A DNA stretch of 64,000 bases from Euonymus europaeus. Lineage: Eukaryota; Streptophyta; Magnoliopsida; Celastrales; Celastraceae. The translations under genes and the position numbers were made by a program. Shown here piece after piece: positions 21,487-35,842 of the stretch; position 1 is the first letter of the stretch; the number at the start of each line of letters is the position of its first letter. The stretch covers positions 2,703,544 to 2,767,543 of the forward strand of contig OY756968.1 in the NCBI GenBank assembly GCA_963580455.1, written 5' to 3'. The notes under the pieces were generated by a model. The model saw only the letters and a list, made by a program, of their open reading frames with translations. It searched no databases and was not told the DNA's origin.

Positions 21487-23257
21487 TCAATTCATAATTG
21501 CCATTGAATTAGCATTATTGGCAACAACTTGATAAGCATCTCCTTCATCTTCATTTTCTCCATCGTCTTCTTGCTGATTCTGGTTAGCATTTTCACTTTC
21601 TATGTCCTCGCCTGCTGGCTCCTGCTGTTGCTGTTCTTCTTGTGCTCCCATCATATGCATTAAAAGCTCCTCAGGCCTCAGTTCATAACCAGCATGAACA
21701 GAATTGACAACCTTCTTAGTCTTCTCTGTATAATCAATCTGATGAGACTTCTCTCTATATAAAGCATCAAGCTGATGAAAATATGGACATGTCTTCGCGT
21801 CAACAGCTCTCTTCCTATTGCTTTCTTTTACCTTCTTGAAGTATTTGTTCATATTCTCCCACTTCTCTTTGCACCTCTTGGCACTTCTATCATAACCAAG
21901 CTTCTTCATGGCTGCGGATATCTCCTCCCATAGAGGCCCTTTAGGCCCATTATCGTGATACTGCGTATCAAGATTAGTCCTCAGCCTAATCAAAGCTTCA
22001 GCTTCATCTTTAGGCCACCGAGACGAACCTATATGACTGAAACTCTCACTATTACCATTAAGTTGCCTAAGATTCTCAACATTACTATTGCCTTGGCTAA
22101 AATCATCACTATTAAAAGTAAACTGCCTCCCCCCAGCTTTCTCTGGGGGAGTTGTTTGGTTCTCAGGTTGATGTGTCGCTTGCTCGGCAAACTTCTGCAA
22201 AAATGAAAGCACAGCCGCATCTTTTGCAGCTGCAATAGATCGTTCTTGAACCAAAAGCTCGCGCTCTCTCTTAATTCTCTCCATTTCTTGCAACTTCCAT
22301 GCTTCCTCTCTCAACATCCTATCCTGTTCACACTTCTCCAACGCCTCTATAAAGCTCCTTTGCAAATTCTCTTGCCTTTCTAGGACCTCCTTCATCAATC
22401 TCTCAAAAAACTCGTTCATTTTTCTCTTTTTCCCATGTGTACCTCCAGATTCTTTACTTGAAGATGTGGCTGGTGTAGATAAGGCGTCAATGGAATTCGC
22501 ACTAAGGTTTTGCATAGAACTTGGAATAGAGTTTTGGATAAAACTAATTGGGTTTACTGAGGCAGCCATAGAAGCATTAATCTTTTGTGGAGATGATGGT
22601 GGAGCCACCGTGGAGTGATGCTCTAATGCTTCTAATTGCTCAAAAAACCGATAGTTTTTGCCATTAGCACGACCTGATCGACCTTCCTTGGTCCTTCTAT
22701 GGTACTTATAAAGGTTCTCAAACTTCTCCTTGCATTTCTTGCCACTTCTGTTGTATCCAAGCTCAGCTAATTTCCTGAGCATCACAGGTTCAACAAAAAA
22801 CACTGATTGTTCTACTTCAATGCATAGCACACAACTTTCAATTCTACAATCTAATAGCTTCTGAGATAAATAAATAAGTTTGCAAAAAAAGAAGAAAAAA
22901 GAACAACTACGTGAATTGCTACAGATGTTTAAAAATCTTAATACCCACTATTCCAGAATAAAAAAATTCACAAGCTTTGCACTGAAACTAAGAAATCAAT
23001 TCCTGGAACAGTAAAAAAAAAACTGACCTGGAAACTTCTTCCCAGAGAGGAGCCTTGAGCCCAGAATCCCTAAAAGCAACGTCCATCTCAGACCTTATCT
23101 TCAACAAAGCCAAAGTCTCTTGCCGAGGCCACCGGTTGCCAACAGAGTACCCGTCACCCTCTTCCCCTCTCAGTCTCTCCTCATCTCCACCACTCTCTCC
23201 ACTCTCCCTATTCCCCGCGGCGGCACTCTGATTTTCCGGCAAAATCGAGACTTCCAT
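21487..23257 (-). CDS. GT-2-type trihelix transcription factor
   Basis: Two exons, 23257-23028 and 22774-21487, splice in frame (AG|G codes Arg77) to 505 codons. It has the GT-2 layout of two trihelix DNA-binding domains. The first is at about 41-128 (NRWPRQETLALLKIRSEM to FFEQLEAL) and the second at about 329-418 (RWPKDEAEALIRLRTNL to FHQLDALYREK). A central Glu/Lys/Arg-rich coiled-coil at about 197-273 lies between them, and the tail is Gln/Glu-rich. Each domain keeps the three-helix tryptophan pattern with Ile or Leu substitutions typical of GT-2 proteins. These nuclear factors bind GT elements; relatives GTL1 and DF1 control trichome, root-hair and stomatal traits. The intron interrupts the first trihelix, as is usual. 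The exact paralogue was not resolved. Confidence 0.92.
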
Positions 23258-23763
23258 AACAGCTTGTTCCAGAAAGTTACAGCCCAGAAAAATACCTCCT
23301 GATAAGATTTGGGGGTGAATTTGAAGCGGTGTTTTTTTATAGTGAAAATGGGTTAAATTCCTCTTTTTTCTTTACAACAAATATATATATATTATATACA
23401 CGCTACTGCCAAAAAAAATGATTGGGCAAAGAAAGTCAAATATGAATGGAGGAGTGAATTAGGGTTTCTTAAGAGAGAGGAAGAAGTAAGTTGCAATCAA
23501 GCGGGGGTAAATCTAGCTGTTTTTGTTGACTTGTCAAGCATTGATTGGTATCTTGTAATTTTGTTGACTTTGGGTTTTGGTTGACTTCTAGTCAATGATT
23601 GTGGGTTAAACTGTTGAAGGCCTCAAGGGTAAACTTGGTAAAAAAAAGTCAGGCCCACAAAGCCCACCTTTGCTTTAGTCTACCCTCCTTTTCCCATTTA
23701 ATATATTTGACTTTGTCAACGAAGTGACCATAATGACCCCGAAGTGCTCCATATTTTATTTTA

Positions 23764-24038
23764 GAGTGCGCGCAGAGGGAGTAATTTAAAAAATTTGTAT
23801 TGAAAGATGTATAGAATGTTAGGAAAAAATGAAAAGTGGTAGAAAATTATGAGATAAATAATATTGATATTTGATATTTGATATTTGCAGTGTTTGAAAA
23901 TAAAAAGTGAAAAAATTTATATTGAAATATGTGATTTATTGATATGACTGTATTGAGAGTCATGTTTTGTTATAATATAAGTGAAACCCAAAAGTAAAAT
24001 TTAGAGATGGATTTCAAGATGCACCATTGTGGATGCTC
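23764..24038. mobile_element. MITE, family A copy 1
   Basis: The AT-rich body and order of motifs (TTGTATTGAAAGATGTATAG, GAAAAGTGG, GATATTTG, AAAAAGTGAAAAAATTTATA, ATATGACTGTATTGA) match the reverse complement of 34620-34891. The right end CCATTGTGGATGCTC is typical of plant MITEs with GAGCATCCACAATGG ends. It is noncoding. Confidence 0.6.
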
Positions 24039-24090
24039 ATACCTAGATAAATTCATCAAATTATCTTCACCATCATATGATGTTTAGAGA

Positions 24091-24220
24091 ACCACGAGTA
24101 GCTCAAATAATATTAATATGTGTCACATCTCATATAGATCTTAAATTCGAGTCTCTCGACCCCATTCTCATATCTCATAACTCAAAATCAAAACCAAAAC
24201 CAAAACTAAAACCAAAATAG
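24091..24220 (+). repeat. tRNA-derived SINE-like element
   Basis: GAGTAGCTCAAATAAT (about 24096-24111) resembles an A box, and AAATTCGAGTCTC (about 24143-24155) a B box at tRNA-like spacing. The element ends in CCAAAA-type repeats at about 24186-24219, a SINE-like tail. No target duplication was confirmed. Confidence 0.5.
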
Positions 24221-24981
24221 TGAAGTGTTTAAATGGTTTACGGAATTGAATTTGTTTTAGGGAGAACTTTTCAGTTTTCACATTACCATAGCAAGATAGT
24301 GGTGGAAAAAATCTAACACAAAAAGGGTCCAAATTTCACAAATTGAGGGGGATGTGATTAAAGTTGTGGCAATGTGGTATTGAAGCATCTCACGCAAGTG
24401 AATGGGCCCAACTGATTGAGACCAATCCAATCAAACCCTTTTGCCCCTAATGTTTTTGTTCAAAAAATATCTTCATCTTTTTGTGCTGAGATTATCCTAA
24501 TTTGACACTATTTTTTTTTTACCCTTATTTGAGAGTTACTATTGCAGTCCCGATAAATCCTATGAATTCGAAAGATTTTGAATTCAATTCTCGCTTAATG
24601 TAATATACTTTTGTTTTGTGATCCTGTATTAAACTTTGACCCAACTTATATCATCACGTGAAAAATTGATAACCTGAGTTTATGCTCATATGGGACATCG
24701 AAAGGGTAAACTTGTACGATTTTAGTTAAAAAAGTTAATGTTGTGGTAATCTAATTAACCATGAAAAATGGTCATTTTCAATGCATAGAATATTTTGGTG
24801 GGCCTTTGTAGCTTTTGGGCCCTTCATCGAGCTCCACCCAAAAGGAATATGTGAGTCGAACGCAGCCCAACATCGGATAAAGAGAAAAAGAATAAGGCCC
24901 CTCCCTGCCTATAAAGAAAGCATAAACCGCCTAAAACCCAAGAACTCTGAACTCGGAACTCTGAAGAGCGCGTCGGGGAAG

Positions 24982-27016
24982 ATGGGAGTGACAAAGGAGC
25001 AAGTCGAATCGACGTTGACTTCGAAGTTGAGTCCTTCACATCTAGTAAGTTTTTCTTCTCTTCTTTAGCCATTTCTCTTATATATATATATGTATGTATG
25101 TGTGTGTGTGTGCGCGCGCGCCTGTGTTTTTTGTGATTACTTGTGTATGCTATACATTGGCCTTGCCCTAATTGCCAGTTTGCCACTCGAAGCAACTGAT
25201 TGTAACTTATTATTTGCAGCTACTTGGTTCGGATTTTGATTCAGTCTTGTTATTCTGCTATGTTGCGTTATGACTTTTGGTTGGTGTTCGTTAGGGCTTT
25301 AGGTCATTGAACCAATTTCTTTGTAGTTCGCCTTATTGAATATTTCATATCGGTAAAATAATGTTAGAGATCGACCCAACTGTTGCAATGTTGTGTCGTT
25401 GGAAGATAGGAGAAGTAAGTTGTTAACTGTGACATCAATACAAAATAGTTTAATCCTTTTGGATTCGCTACACCTTACCGCGGAAGGAATTGATTTGTCC
25501 AGTTCCCTGCATTTCACAAATTTCTTTCTTTTTAACTTCTGATTTTGTCTACATTATTGCGAAGCCTTGTTACGTTTCTAACTTTGGAATTTGGAGGCTA
25601 ACTATGAATGACACAAGTGTAAGGGGATGTGGAATGAGAAGATTTGTTGTGGCCATATTCTGTCAACTAGGAGATGTCAGTTCGGGAATTTTCAGTGATC
25701 TTGTTGTTAAGTTGGGTATGGCCGAACATTTTTTCATTTTTCTTATTTAGATGATAACAAAGATTTTTTCTCCGTCCTTAGTCACCTTTTTATTTGTGCT
25801 TAATCAGCACTTTGGGGAGTCATTTGGTAGATTTATTCATTGATTATTTTCGCTTCAATGGATCTAAACTCTCTGGCAACAATTTTCAGCCTTCTGAGTT
25901 TTTTAGAAAATAATCTATTTGGGGTGGGAAATTAAGTTGAAGATTGGAGCTTTCTAAGATGCCTATTTCTATGTGCACGACAGATCTGTGATTGTTCTTG
26001 GGGAAGTGAACCACCATCTTCATGTCCTGCATTGCTGCACTATTTTTTCGAAAGTTATCTATTCAATTGATTCCTTATATTGAAGTTACACATCAGCTCA
26101 TTTGATAAGTTTTGACATCCCAAGGTCACAGTGGCAGTGGCTTTGGCTTATGCTCTTACTCGTCCTCTCTTTCTCCTAATTTTGAAACATACTAGGTGGT
26201 AATCAACTCACACTTCTAGTCTCCTCGCATGGATGCAGAAAAGAAGAGGAAATATATTAGTTCCCACTTCATGTTTGTGTATTCTTTTTGTGTCCGTATG
26301 TTCCAAGCAAACATGAAGTCCACATGTTGCTCCTCCCCACCCTGATAACAAAGCAGCAATTTCATTTACCTTTGTCTTTATGATTCCTTCCACCCTGGCT
26401 AAGAAATCATCAAAATAGGATACTCGTTACTCAACTGTGCCAACTGCCATGATTGGACTCTAATGGATCCATTCAGCATCAAAGCTTCAAGATGCTTTCA
26501 TGTACTTAGCTCGTGGACTAGATAATGTGGTTTTCTTTAATGATTGTCATGATCTAGCTTAGTCTTGAGTTTTTTGTTATGTCACAACTCTTCTTTGCTT
26601 TGTGCCTAGTACTACCTGTGAAATCCGATGACTTTTTCTTTTCTTTCTGAACTAATAATGTTTATACTTGCATGTTTCAGGTAGTAGAAGATATATCTGG
26701 AGGGTGAGTACTGATTCACGAATAGATTATGGCCTTATTTTTTCCCGTGTTTTACTTTTCTATCATGTATATTATGCCTTTGATTCAGTCTACGAAATTT
26801 TATACGACCCTCAGGTGTGGTACAAGTTTTGCTTTAGAGATAGTCTCCGAACAGTTTGAGGGGAAAAGGTTGCTAGAGAGGCATCGCTTGGTGAATGCTG
26901 CTCTGGGTGAAGAAATGAAAGAGATTCATGCTCTCTCAATAAAGAAAACACAGACCCCAGACCAGTGGAAACAACAACAGGAGTCGTCTGAAGTATCTAA
27001 ACCTGCTGCTGCTTAA
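24982..27016 (+). CDS. BOLA2: BolA-like protein (BOLA2 type)
   Basis: Three exons, 24982-25044, 26681-26703 and 26815-27016, give 95 codons with GT-AG introns. The middle exon is only 23 nt. The protein MGVTKEQVESTLTSKLSPSH is a short BolA without transit peptide, so cytosolic/nuclear BOLA2 is the best match. The fold's conserved parts are visible: VVEDISGGCG, SFALEIVSEQFEGKRLLERH with the invariant His, and EEMKEIHALSIKK. BolA proteins pair with monothiol CGFS glutaredoxins (GRXS17 in plants) and can share a [2Fe-2S] cluster in iron/redox control. The conserved Cys in GGCG and the His in LLERH are the likely ligands. The length fits the family. A long alternating purine-pyrimidine tract lies just inside intron 1. 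Confidence 0.9.
25079..25121. repeat. 43-bp alternating TA/TG/CG tract
   Basis: The sequence alternates strictly between pyrimidine and purine: a TATATA run, then TGTATG, TGTGTG and finally GCGCGCGC. It lies 35 bp after the exon 1 donor of BOLA2. Such DNA can adopt a Z-form under supercoiling. Confidence 0.9.
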
Positions 27017-28595
27017 AGGCTTGCTTTTAAGATCGCCATTGTATGTTCTGTAACTGTTGAACAGTGGTGTGAGCTACAGGCTTAAAGTTCTATTATACTG
27101 CTTCTTGCGGATTAATTTATGGTCGAATTTGGGTTTAATGGCTTGTATATTGTTAATCTGCAATCTGCTTAACTTATGGCAGATTTTTTTTTTTTTTTTG
27201 CTCTTTCGACCCTGCATTGTGAAAAACTTGTGCCCAAGTGTGAAGTATGTATACCTATTTTACTTTCATTATTACTGACCAAAAAAGTGAATGCCAGTAC
27301 TTGCCGGCAATGACAGCAAAGTGTGGTGGTCCAGTGGTAGGTAAAATGCACCTAATGGAATTTTTGGTGAATATACAGTTCGTGGGCTTCGAACCTCAAA
27401 TATGTTGTCAGTGGTATTCAAGGCTCGGCTGCGGTTTGAGACTCGTGTCACAACGGTCACAAATACACTGCTTGTAGGATGGTGGTTTTGAGGCGAGAAC
27501 TTCTTCGTCCGTCCCTTATTCGTTATTTTTTTTACCCATTCCTATAAAAATATTTGTCAGTATTTTAATTTTTTTTCATATCCGTCGGGGCGGGGAATCC
27601 CTGCCAACCCAGTAAATTTTAAAACCTAAATCAATAAAAAAAAATTATGTATGTCTTTTAATTATTTGAGAGAATATAATAAATTAAATTGTAGTAAATT
27701 ATATACGAAATTATCCATGATCAATTCAAGAGTTTGATAATTATGTATATTTCTCTCTAAATAAATAAATACTTTTATTAAAAGAATTAAATATTCATAA
27801 ATGATATATTTCCATTAGTTTTTTTATTGATTTTATAAATAATAATAAAAGTAATAGCATATATATTATAAATAATAAATAATATACATATATATAATTA
27901 ACAATATATACAGGTACGGCGCGGGTTGATTTTCGACAAATTCGTCTTTGTACCCGTTATCCGACCCGTTAATTAATAGGACATATAAGTATGATTTGGG
28001 ACGGGTTATGCGAGTACCCATCAGATACAAATATTTTTATCATCCCTATAAGTATGAGAGTGATTACTTGTTAAGGGAGATGGCTAAATTTATCTGGGTC
28101 ATGTCACAACGGTCACAAATACACCCGAAATTATGATTGATTTGAAATTAAAATCAAAACTGTTTTCAAATCACATAAGATTGATTTTTGGGGTTTTAAA
28201 TAAATAATTACCCTGCGAATAGTGGTCGGGTCAAATAAAATTTAACCATCCCAAGGATGTTCATCTAAACGTTTTAAGTGCAGAAAGGCAAAGATTTTCA
28301 TTGGACGAACGCACACGAGAATTCTCAACCCTACAGTACAGAATCACAAATCAATCACAATGCAAAATCGTAAATAACAGAAGAAATTAAAGACACAAAT
28401 GTATTTCATGTACCACACCCGCATGTAGTGTCGATAGTTGAAGGGCCATAAATAAGCGATAAGTCGATTATCAGCAAGAGAAGACAAAGTATTCGGTGCG
28501 GCACTGATTTCTAAGCTTCCCAGCCATGACTCTTTAACCTCATATTTTCTGTCTAAAACAAAACCCAGAAGTTATCTTCTTCCTGATTGTATTTT
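27017..28595. other. Region between BOLA2 and the fibrillin gene
   Basis: No gene was recognised. It holds a SINE-like stretch near 27325-27400, a GC/AT mosaic at 27500-28050 that resembles a decayed hAT-type MITE, and two exact copies of a 23-bp sequence (27446-27468 and 28102-28124). Confidence 0.5.
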
Positions 28596-30118
28596 ATGGC
28601 CCCCAAGCTTCTCTACCCACCAGTCCCAACCTCTCAAGCGGTTCCTCCAATACCCAGATTGAAAATTCTACCAAAAGCTCACAAGATAGTTGCAGTCACT
28701 CATTCATTGATTCCAAGAACAGTATTTGGAGACTCCCCATCTGGGTTTAGGCACATTTACCTCGCCAGAGTAGCAGACCAAAGTTCAAGCTTAGTCGGTG
28801 CTGACAAGGGGATACAAGATTACAGGACACCTGACCAGTTAAAATCTGACCTCTACCAGGCACTCCAAGGTATGTCCCCTTCAATTCTGCTCTTCCATTT
28901 TCTGTTTTACTCTATTGATATTCTGGTATATGTATTGCAAGGAATCAATAGAGGGATTTTTGGAGTCCAATCTGCAAAGAAATATGAGATTGAAGGTCTG
29001 GTTGAATTGTTGGAGTCCCAGAATCCAACCCCTGAACCTACTTCGAATCTTAACAAGGTAATTCCAATCTTCTATTTTCTTTTGAAGGAAAGTTGTTTGA
29101 AATGGTATTTGACAGGGTTTTTTTTTCTTTCTTTCTTTCTCTAATACTGGAAGGTTGGTGGCTGTTGGAGGCTTGTCTTCAGTACAATCACTATTTTGGG
29201 TTCAAAAAGAACAAAGCTTGGGTTGAGAGACTTTGTTGTTTTGGGAGATTTTTGCCAGACCATTCATGCTGATAAGGTATACAACAATCTAAGCCACACA
29301 ATGAGATTGCTTTTCTTTTAACAATTTTTCATTTTTTCTTTTATAATAATTCTGATTAGCTGATAGCCACTGAAGCCCAAAGAACAACAGTCTACAGGCT
29401 TTGGTTTTGTTATACAATTTGTTCCATGATGCTTCCTGACATTAATTTTCTGGTACAGGGCAAAGCGGTTAATGAGATCAAGTTCAGTGTTAATGGTTTA
29501 AACTTGTTGAATGGACAGCTGAGAATTGAATCCTCCTTCAATATTGCGTCCAAATCAGTTAAGATTTCACTACTTTCTGATTACTATTCACACTGTTTTT
29601 CTCATTCTTTCTTACTTGAAAATATTGGCAAGTTTTTCATATAAAATGTTTTTCTTCCAACTTTTCAGAGAGTTAACATAAGTTATGAGAACTCAACAAT
29701 CACTCCTGAACAGGTATTTGATTTATTTGATGGAGCAGCAATATTTTCTCTACCTGTGAACATGAACAGATCTGCACATTCTTGAATGTTTTTAACCTTT
29801 CCAGTTATCAAATTCATTGGGGTTTTTTTTCTTCTGGATTGGGAAGTGCAGTTAATGAACTTGTTTAGGAAAAATCACGAACTGCTCCTCAGTATCTTCA
29901 ATCCAGAGGGTTGGCTGGAGATATCGTATCCTTTCTTCAGATTCAGTTCTACTAATGCGGTTTTTGTTAGATAATTCTCATTAGAGCTTGGTAGTAAGTG
30001 GCAGAGAAACCATGTTGTTGCTTGACTTGACCATTGTAGATATGTTGACGACACAATGAAGATAGGGAGAGACGATAAAGGCAATATCTTCATACTGGAG
30101 AGATCAGAAAAAATATGA
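28596..30118 (+). CDS. FBN5: Plastid fibrillin (PAP family, FBN5/PAP7-like)
   Basis: Seven exons: 28596-28869, 28942-29057, 29154-29276, 29459-29557, 29669-29713, 29852-29925 and 30040-30118. They join in frame to 269 codons with GT-AG introns. The N-terminus (about 1-60) is rich in Pro, Ser and basic residues with few acids, as in a chloroplast transit peptide. The PAP/fibrillin domain follows, with [64 protein letters not shown] and the closing [11 protein letters not shown]. Fibrillins sit on plastoglobules, thylakoids or stroma. The FBN5 subgroup is reported to assist solanesyl-diphosphate synthases in plastoquinone-9 synthesis. The VGGCW and [12 protein letters not shown] blocks point to that subgroup. 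The family is secure and the subgroup is likely but was not tested by a tree. Confidence 0.87.
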
Positions 30119-32132
30119 AACCTAATAAGATTCAATTTGTTTCTTTATATTTACAGTGATTCATAAACGTAGAAACAGTTTCATATCCGACTGTTATTTA
30201 TCTGTGTATAAATCCTACCTTATACATGGTAAAATCGAACTTTCAGGCCAAATTTGAGTATTCGTAGAATTCTGGAGAGGAGGTAATTACTCTGTTTCTG
30301 CAAATAAAATGTAACCATGGCATTTTTAGTTTCATATTTTGAATGATTTTGGTGTCATCATTTAGCTTCAACTTTCCAGCTTAAAAATTCAAGGTAAAAA
30401 TCATTCATTCTTTTAAATTATTGAAAGTAACAAAAAAAAAATCACATCAGTAAATACTATATATGTCTAGCCCATATGTCCAACAACACCATAACAACAA
30501 CAATACGACAATAAAAAAATATTTTTATAAGCTTAACAGCCCCATAAGAAAAAAAGAATTCACACACATTCAATATCTTTTAATTATTGTACATGAAATA
30601 CAAAAATAATAACTATTAGAAAATAGTTGATCAAGAACACTAAAATGTAGAGAGATGATGAGTTGAGTCATGGTGGGTGTAGAGAGTATATGAGATATTT
30701 GGTGGGTAGAGAGTATAAGAAGGGTGCATTTAGAGGCTCTCTTTCTTGAGATTGATGAGAGGCAGTTGGCAAAGTTACGGTGATGCTTTTTTTAGTGATA
30801 TAATGCTTAAATGAGTGCAAGAGGTAAAAGAATTGTTGGATCATCCCGCACTCAAGGTAGGTCCCGCATCTAAAAATTAGGAGAATATGTGGTTTAAACC
30901 CATGAAGAATTACCCACCCCTAAGGACATGATTTTTGGATCAAAATCTTGATAAGCCGAGGCATATCAAAATGGCCACCATTTCATAATCCCAATATGTC
31001 AGACCTATATCACGTGAGCCCAATCCCAATCCCAATCCGTATTTCTAATTAGTAAAATAGTGTAGGGCAAATTAAAAGTTTGTCATGCCTGCAAAAGGCT
31101 GTAATTCTAAAGGTTTTTTTATATAAAATTACTACAATGAAGATTGCACCCAAAGGAGGAGAAGTTCCTTTTCTTTTGTTTCGGGCCTGCTGAACACCTC
31201 AAGAGGCAATAGCAATAGATCCAAGGTATCAAAATAGATAAAATAAGTACTGAAGGCTGGGTGTGAGCCATGAAGACTCTCAATTCGTAGAACATCCAAT
31301 ACTTGAAAATACACCAAAACAGAGGCATCTCCCTCTCCTCAACAAAGCAACCATTGGGTTTGCAAATTCATCAAATCAGCCACCGTTAAACCCACCTTCC
31401 CTTCACAAAAAACACCACAAAATAAATGAGCCCCAACTGACATGGGCTACTACATGGGTTGGGCCTGACTTGTTGATGAGTAAACAGCATGAAACATAAG
31501 CATTTTGGATTGGGTTAGGGTTTACACGCTTTGGGATCACAATTGGGCTTCCTATTTGCATCATACTATAGCAAGTCAAGAAAGAGGTCACTGGCGTGAA
31601 GTAGCTGCCACTCCAAAGTTAAATTACCCAAAGTGAGAAAACAACAAATAATTTTGCAATAGGCAACAATAATTTCCAAGGCAAGTTTATGACGGCAAAC
31701 AGACACTAATATAAACTTTCACATACAATAGCAATTAATATTAATGTAGGAAATAATTCCTTCAAACATGAAAGTTAAAAATAAAATAAAAAAGGAAAGA
31801 AAAGAAAAAATAAGCACCACAATCAGTCTCCAGCTACAAGCTTCCTACTACAGACATGATTGATCCGCAGAATGTCTGCCCACCACTTCCAGGAGAGCCA
31901 TTACAGAGAAAAGCCACAAAGGAGCAAGAAAAATGCAAATCATAATGGAATGGAGAGCCTAATCAGTAATCATACATCAAAATCTGAATATGCCCTCCTT
32001 CAATGACCAAACCAAACCACCCCCACCTCAGCACCTCCCCGCATCAACCAGGACTTGAGTTCAAATGACAAGACACGAAAAGCCAATTAAAAGTTAAAAA
32101 AAAAAACTCACCATCAAACCACTCATAAGAAC
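30119..32132. other. Convergent intergenic region, fibrillin to actin
   Basis: It contains the 3' ends of both neighbouring genes. No coding sequence or bounded transposon was recognised in about 2 kb. Confidence 0.5.
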
Positions 32133-33558
<1,426 letters not shown>

Positions 33559-33568
33559 CTTTTACAAA

Positions 33569-34344
33569 CTGCAATCCAAGAAGACATTCAGTAATGAGTA
33601 AAATATAGAAGAGGGACCAAACATCCCTGGTCAGCTTGATACCAATTCGTGATGGCTTTCATTTATTAAAAACATTGAGCACAATTCAGAACTTATCCCA
33701 TAGTTTTTGAAATAAGTCTAGGAAACAGATCCAATCCCACAATGCACATCATACAGACCTTGAATCACACACCCAGGCTCAATAAATTATCAAGCACGAC
33801 AACAATTTGAGTTTATTTATCAACCATCGATACAATAACTAACGTAAATTTAAACAAAAATTCAAATGAATACGTTCCGACTACCTTCTCATGAAGGGAC
33901 TGAGTCTACCCTAAGATGACACTACATATCCATAGATCTATTAAGCGCACGCCGCAAAATAAAAATTACAGATCCAGGGACTGGATAACTGGATCAAAAA
34001 TTAAACACACGATCGTAGCAGAACTGCCAAAGTTTATTTCTAATTATTGACAAAACAAATAACACAAACTCTTCGTTACAGATCGCCATCGCCTACGCCG
34101 ATCGCCAAAACAGACGCAATAAATGACATGCTTCAAACGTATCTAGATCACTGGATCTCAGCTCTAGCAGTACAAACTCTAGTAAATCATGAAGCAAATC
34201 TTAGATCAGCTACAGAGAGGAAGACCACCAATCGAAACAAATAATCATCCATCGTTCACACGAACACCAGATCGAGAGCCACAAACCGACAAATCAAAGC
34301 ACCAAATACCAATCTAACTCAGAGACCTAAGAGTATAAACATAC
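33569..34344 (-). promoter_or_regulatory. Leader intron of the actin gene
   Basis: On the minus strand a donor CGAG|GTATGT (junction 34345/34344) and an acceptor TTGCAG|TTTG (33569/33568) bound about 776 bp in the 5' UTR. The acceptor lies 10 bp before the ATG. Plant actin genes carry a leader intron at this place that often enhances expression. The first noncoding exon runs upstream from 34345 to roughly 34430. Confidence 0.75.
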
Positions 34345-34619
34345 CTCGAAGAGAGAGACGAAATTCGTAGATATAGACAGAAAGTAGGAGATCCGAAGCG
34401 AACCAAGCCAATCTGCAAGGACAGCCTAGCCGTTGTTCCTTTATCTGAGGTTTTCTGGTTAGGTGGGCGTAGGAGCAATAAAGCCCGGCGTTGGAGAGAG
34501 ACAGTCAGACAGACAATAGAGAGGGATTTGAAATGGAAATCAAATTAATAAATTGTTGCGGAGGAATCATTTCTTAATGGTTAATGATGACGGCCAATGG
34601 CTGTACATATACTTTTTAA

Positions 34620-34891
34620 AATTTTCAGCTTCGTCTCATTTTTATTATAGGGAAATATAATTTTTAATACAGTTATATTAATATAATGCATATTTTAATA
34701 AATTTTTTTTCACTTTTCATTCACAAACAGTCTAAATTTCAAACATCAACATCATTTTTTCATACTTTTCTATCATATTTCACTTTTCTTTTATTATTTT
34801 ACACATTTTTCAATAAATTTTTTTTAAATAACCCTCTTTACACATTCTAAAATTTTCAGCATCAATTTCTAGCGCCATCGAAGATGCTCTT
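34620..34891. mobile_element. MITE, family A copy 2 (inverted)
   Basis: The reverse complement follows 23764-24038 motif by motif. The end GCGCCATCGAAGATGCTC matches the CCATTGTGGATGCTC end of the first copy. It is noncoding and sits upstream of the actin promoter. Confidence 0.6.
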
Positions 34892-35842
34892 AATACGTAT
34901 TCATCACATGTTAATTATCTTCCCTAATTTTTTAAATTTAAAATACCTATCTTAATTAAGGTGTGCCCGGTCTAAATAATGGTCAAACCATTAACCTGAC
35001 AGAGAATTACGGTCAAGGGCGTATCTATAGCTGGGAGCCTGGGATACACTAGGCTGTAGCCCAGCCCATATTTTTATAATTAAAAAAATATATAAGTAAT
35101 TCCAACAATAGTCATCCAAAATTAAAACTGAATTCAACTTCAACTAAATAAAAAAAGTCATTAAGTCGTCCCAAATTTACTTGGATGTACAAAATACGTC
35201 CATGGATATAATTATATCAGTAAAATACAAATCTCTATATATTATTTCTCACATGTATTATATAAAAATTAAATCACACACTCACTCACATCAACAAAAT
35301 AGTCTCCCAGTTTGCCATTCATGTAAGATTTGAAAAAATTGAAGTGGGTGGGTCACACAGTTATAGCAAACTGTATGCTCCATCAACTCAGCATGCCCAA
35401 TCACACAAAGCGTTTTACTTGTCAAGACTTTCTTGGGTGGCATGAGCATATTATCAGCCAAGATTGTTGCTTTAGTAGAAGAAGATTTGTTAAATTTTGT
35501 CAAACTCCCCATCTATCTTTTGCAGAGTTCTTCAATGAGGCAATCCACCATTACACTGCAGTTTTTGAGTCACTGTCAAGTAGTATATCTAGTGCACACA
35601 AAATGGGTAAAATTGATAGAAAATGAGTTTTTGTGGATAAGGATTTTGGATAGTGCGAGGAAGTTCCCTCCCTCTTGATGAGAAAGAGAGATTGTTTGAG
35701 GGGAGAGAGGTTTGCCTCATTGAAAGGGTTTAAACCAATCCCTATGAGTTTTCGCAATATTTCACAAGCCAAGTTCTAAGTAGGACTATTCAGTGGTGGG
35801 TATCGGGTGCAGAATGTGAAGTGCAGATTTTGGCTTTGACAA
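34892..35842. other. Gene-free region before the LINE copy
   Basis: No gene was recognised. A GGGCGTATCTATAGCTGGGA block at about 35027 resembles the end of a decayed dispersed repeat. Short open frames on both strands have no protein character. Confidence 0.4.

Larger units (their letters stand above)
23258..24981. other. Divergent intergenic region between GT-2 and BOLA2
   Basis: About 1.7 kb separates two start codons facing away from each other, so it holds both promoters. It also contains a MITE (23764-24038) and a SINE-like relic (24091-24220). No gene was seen. Confidence 0.6.
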
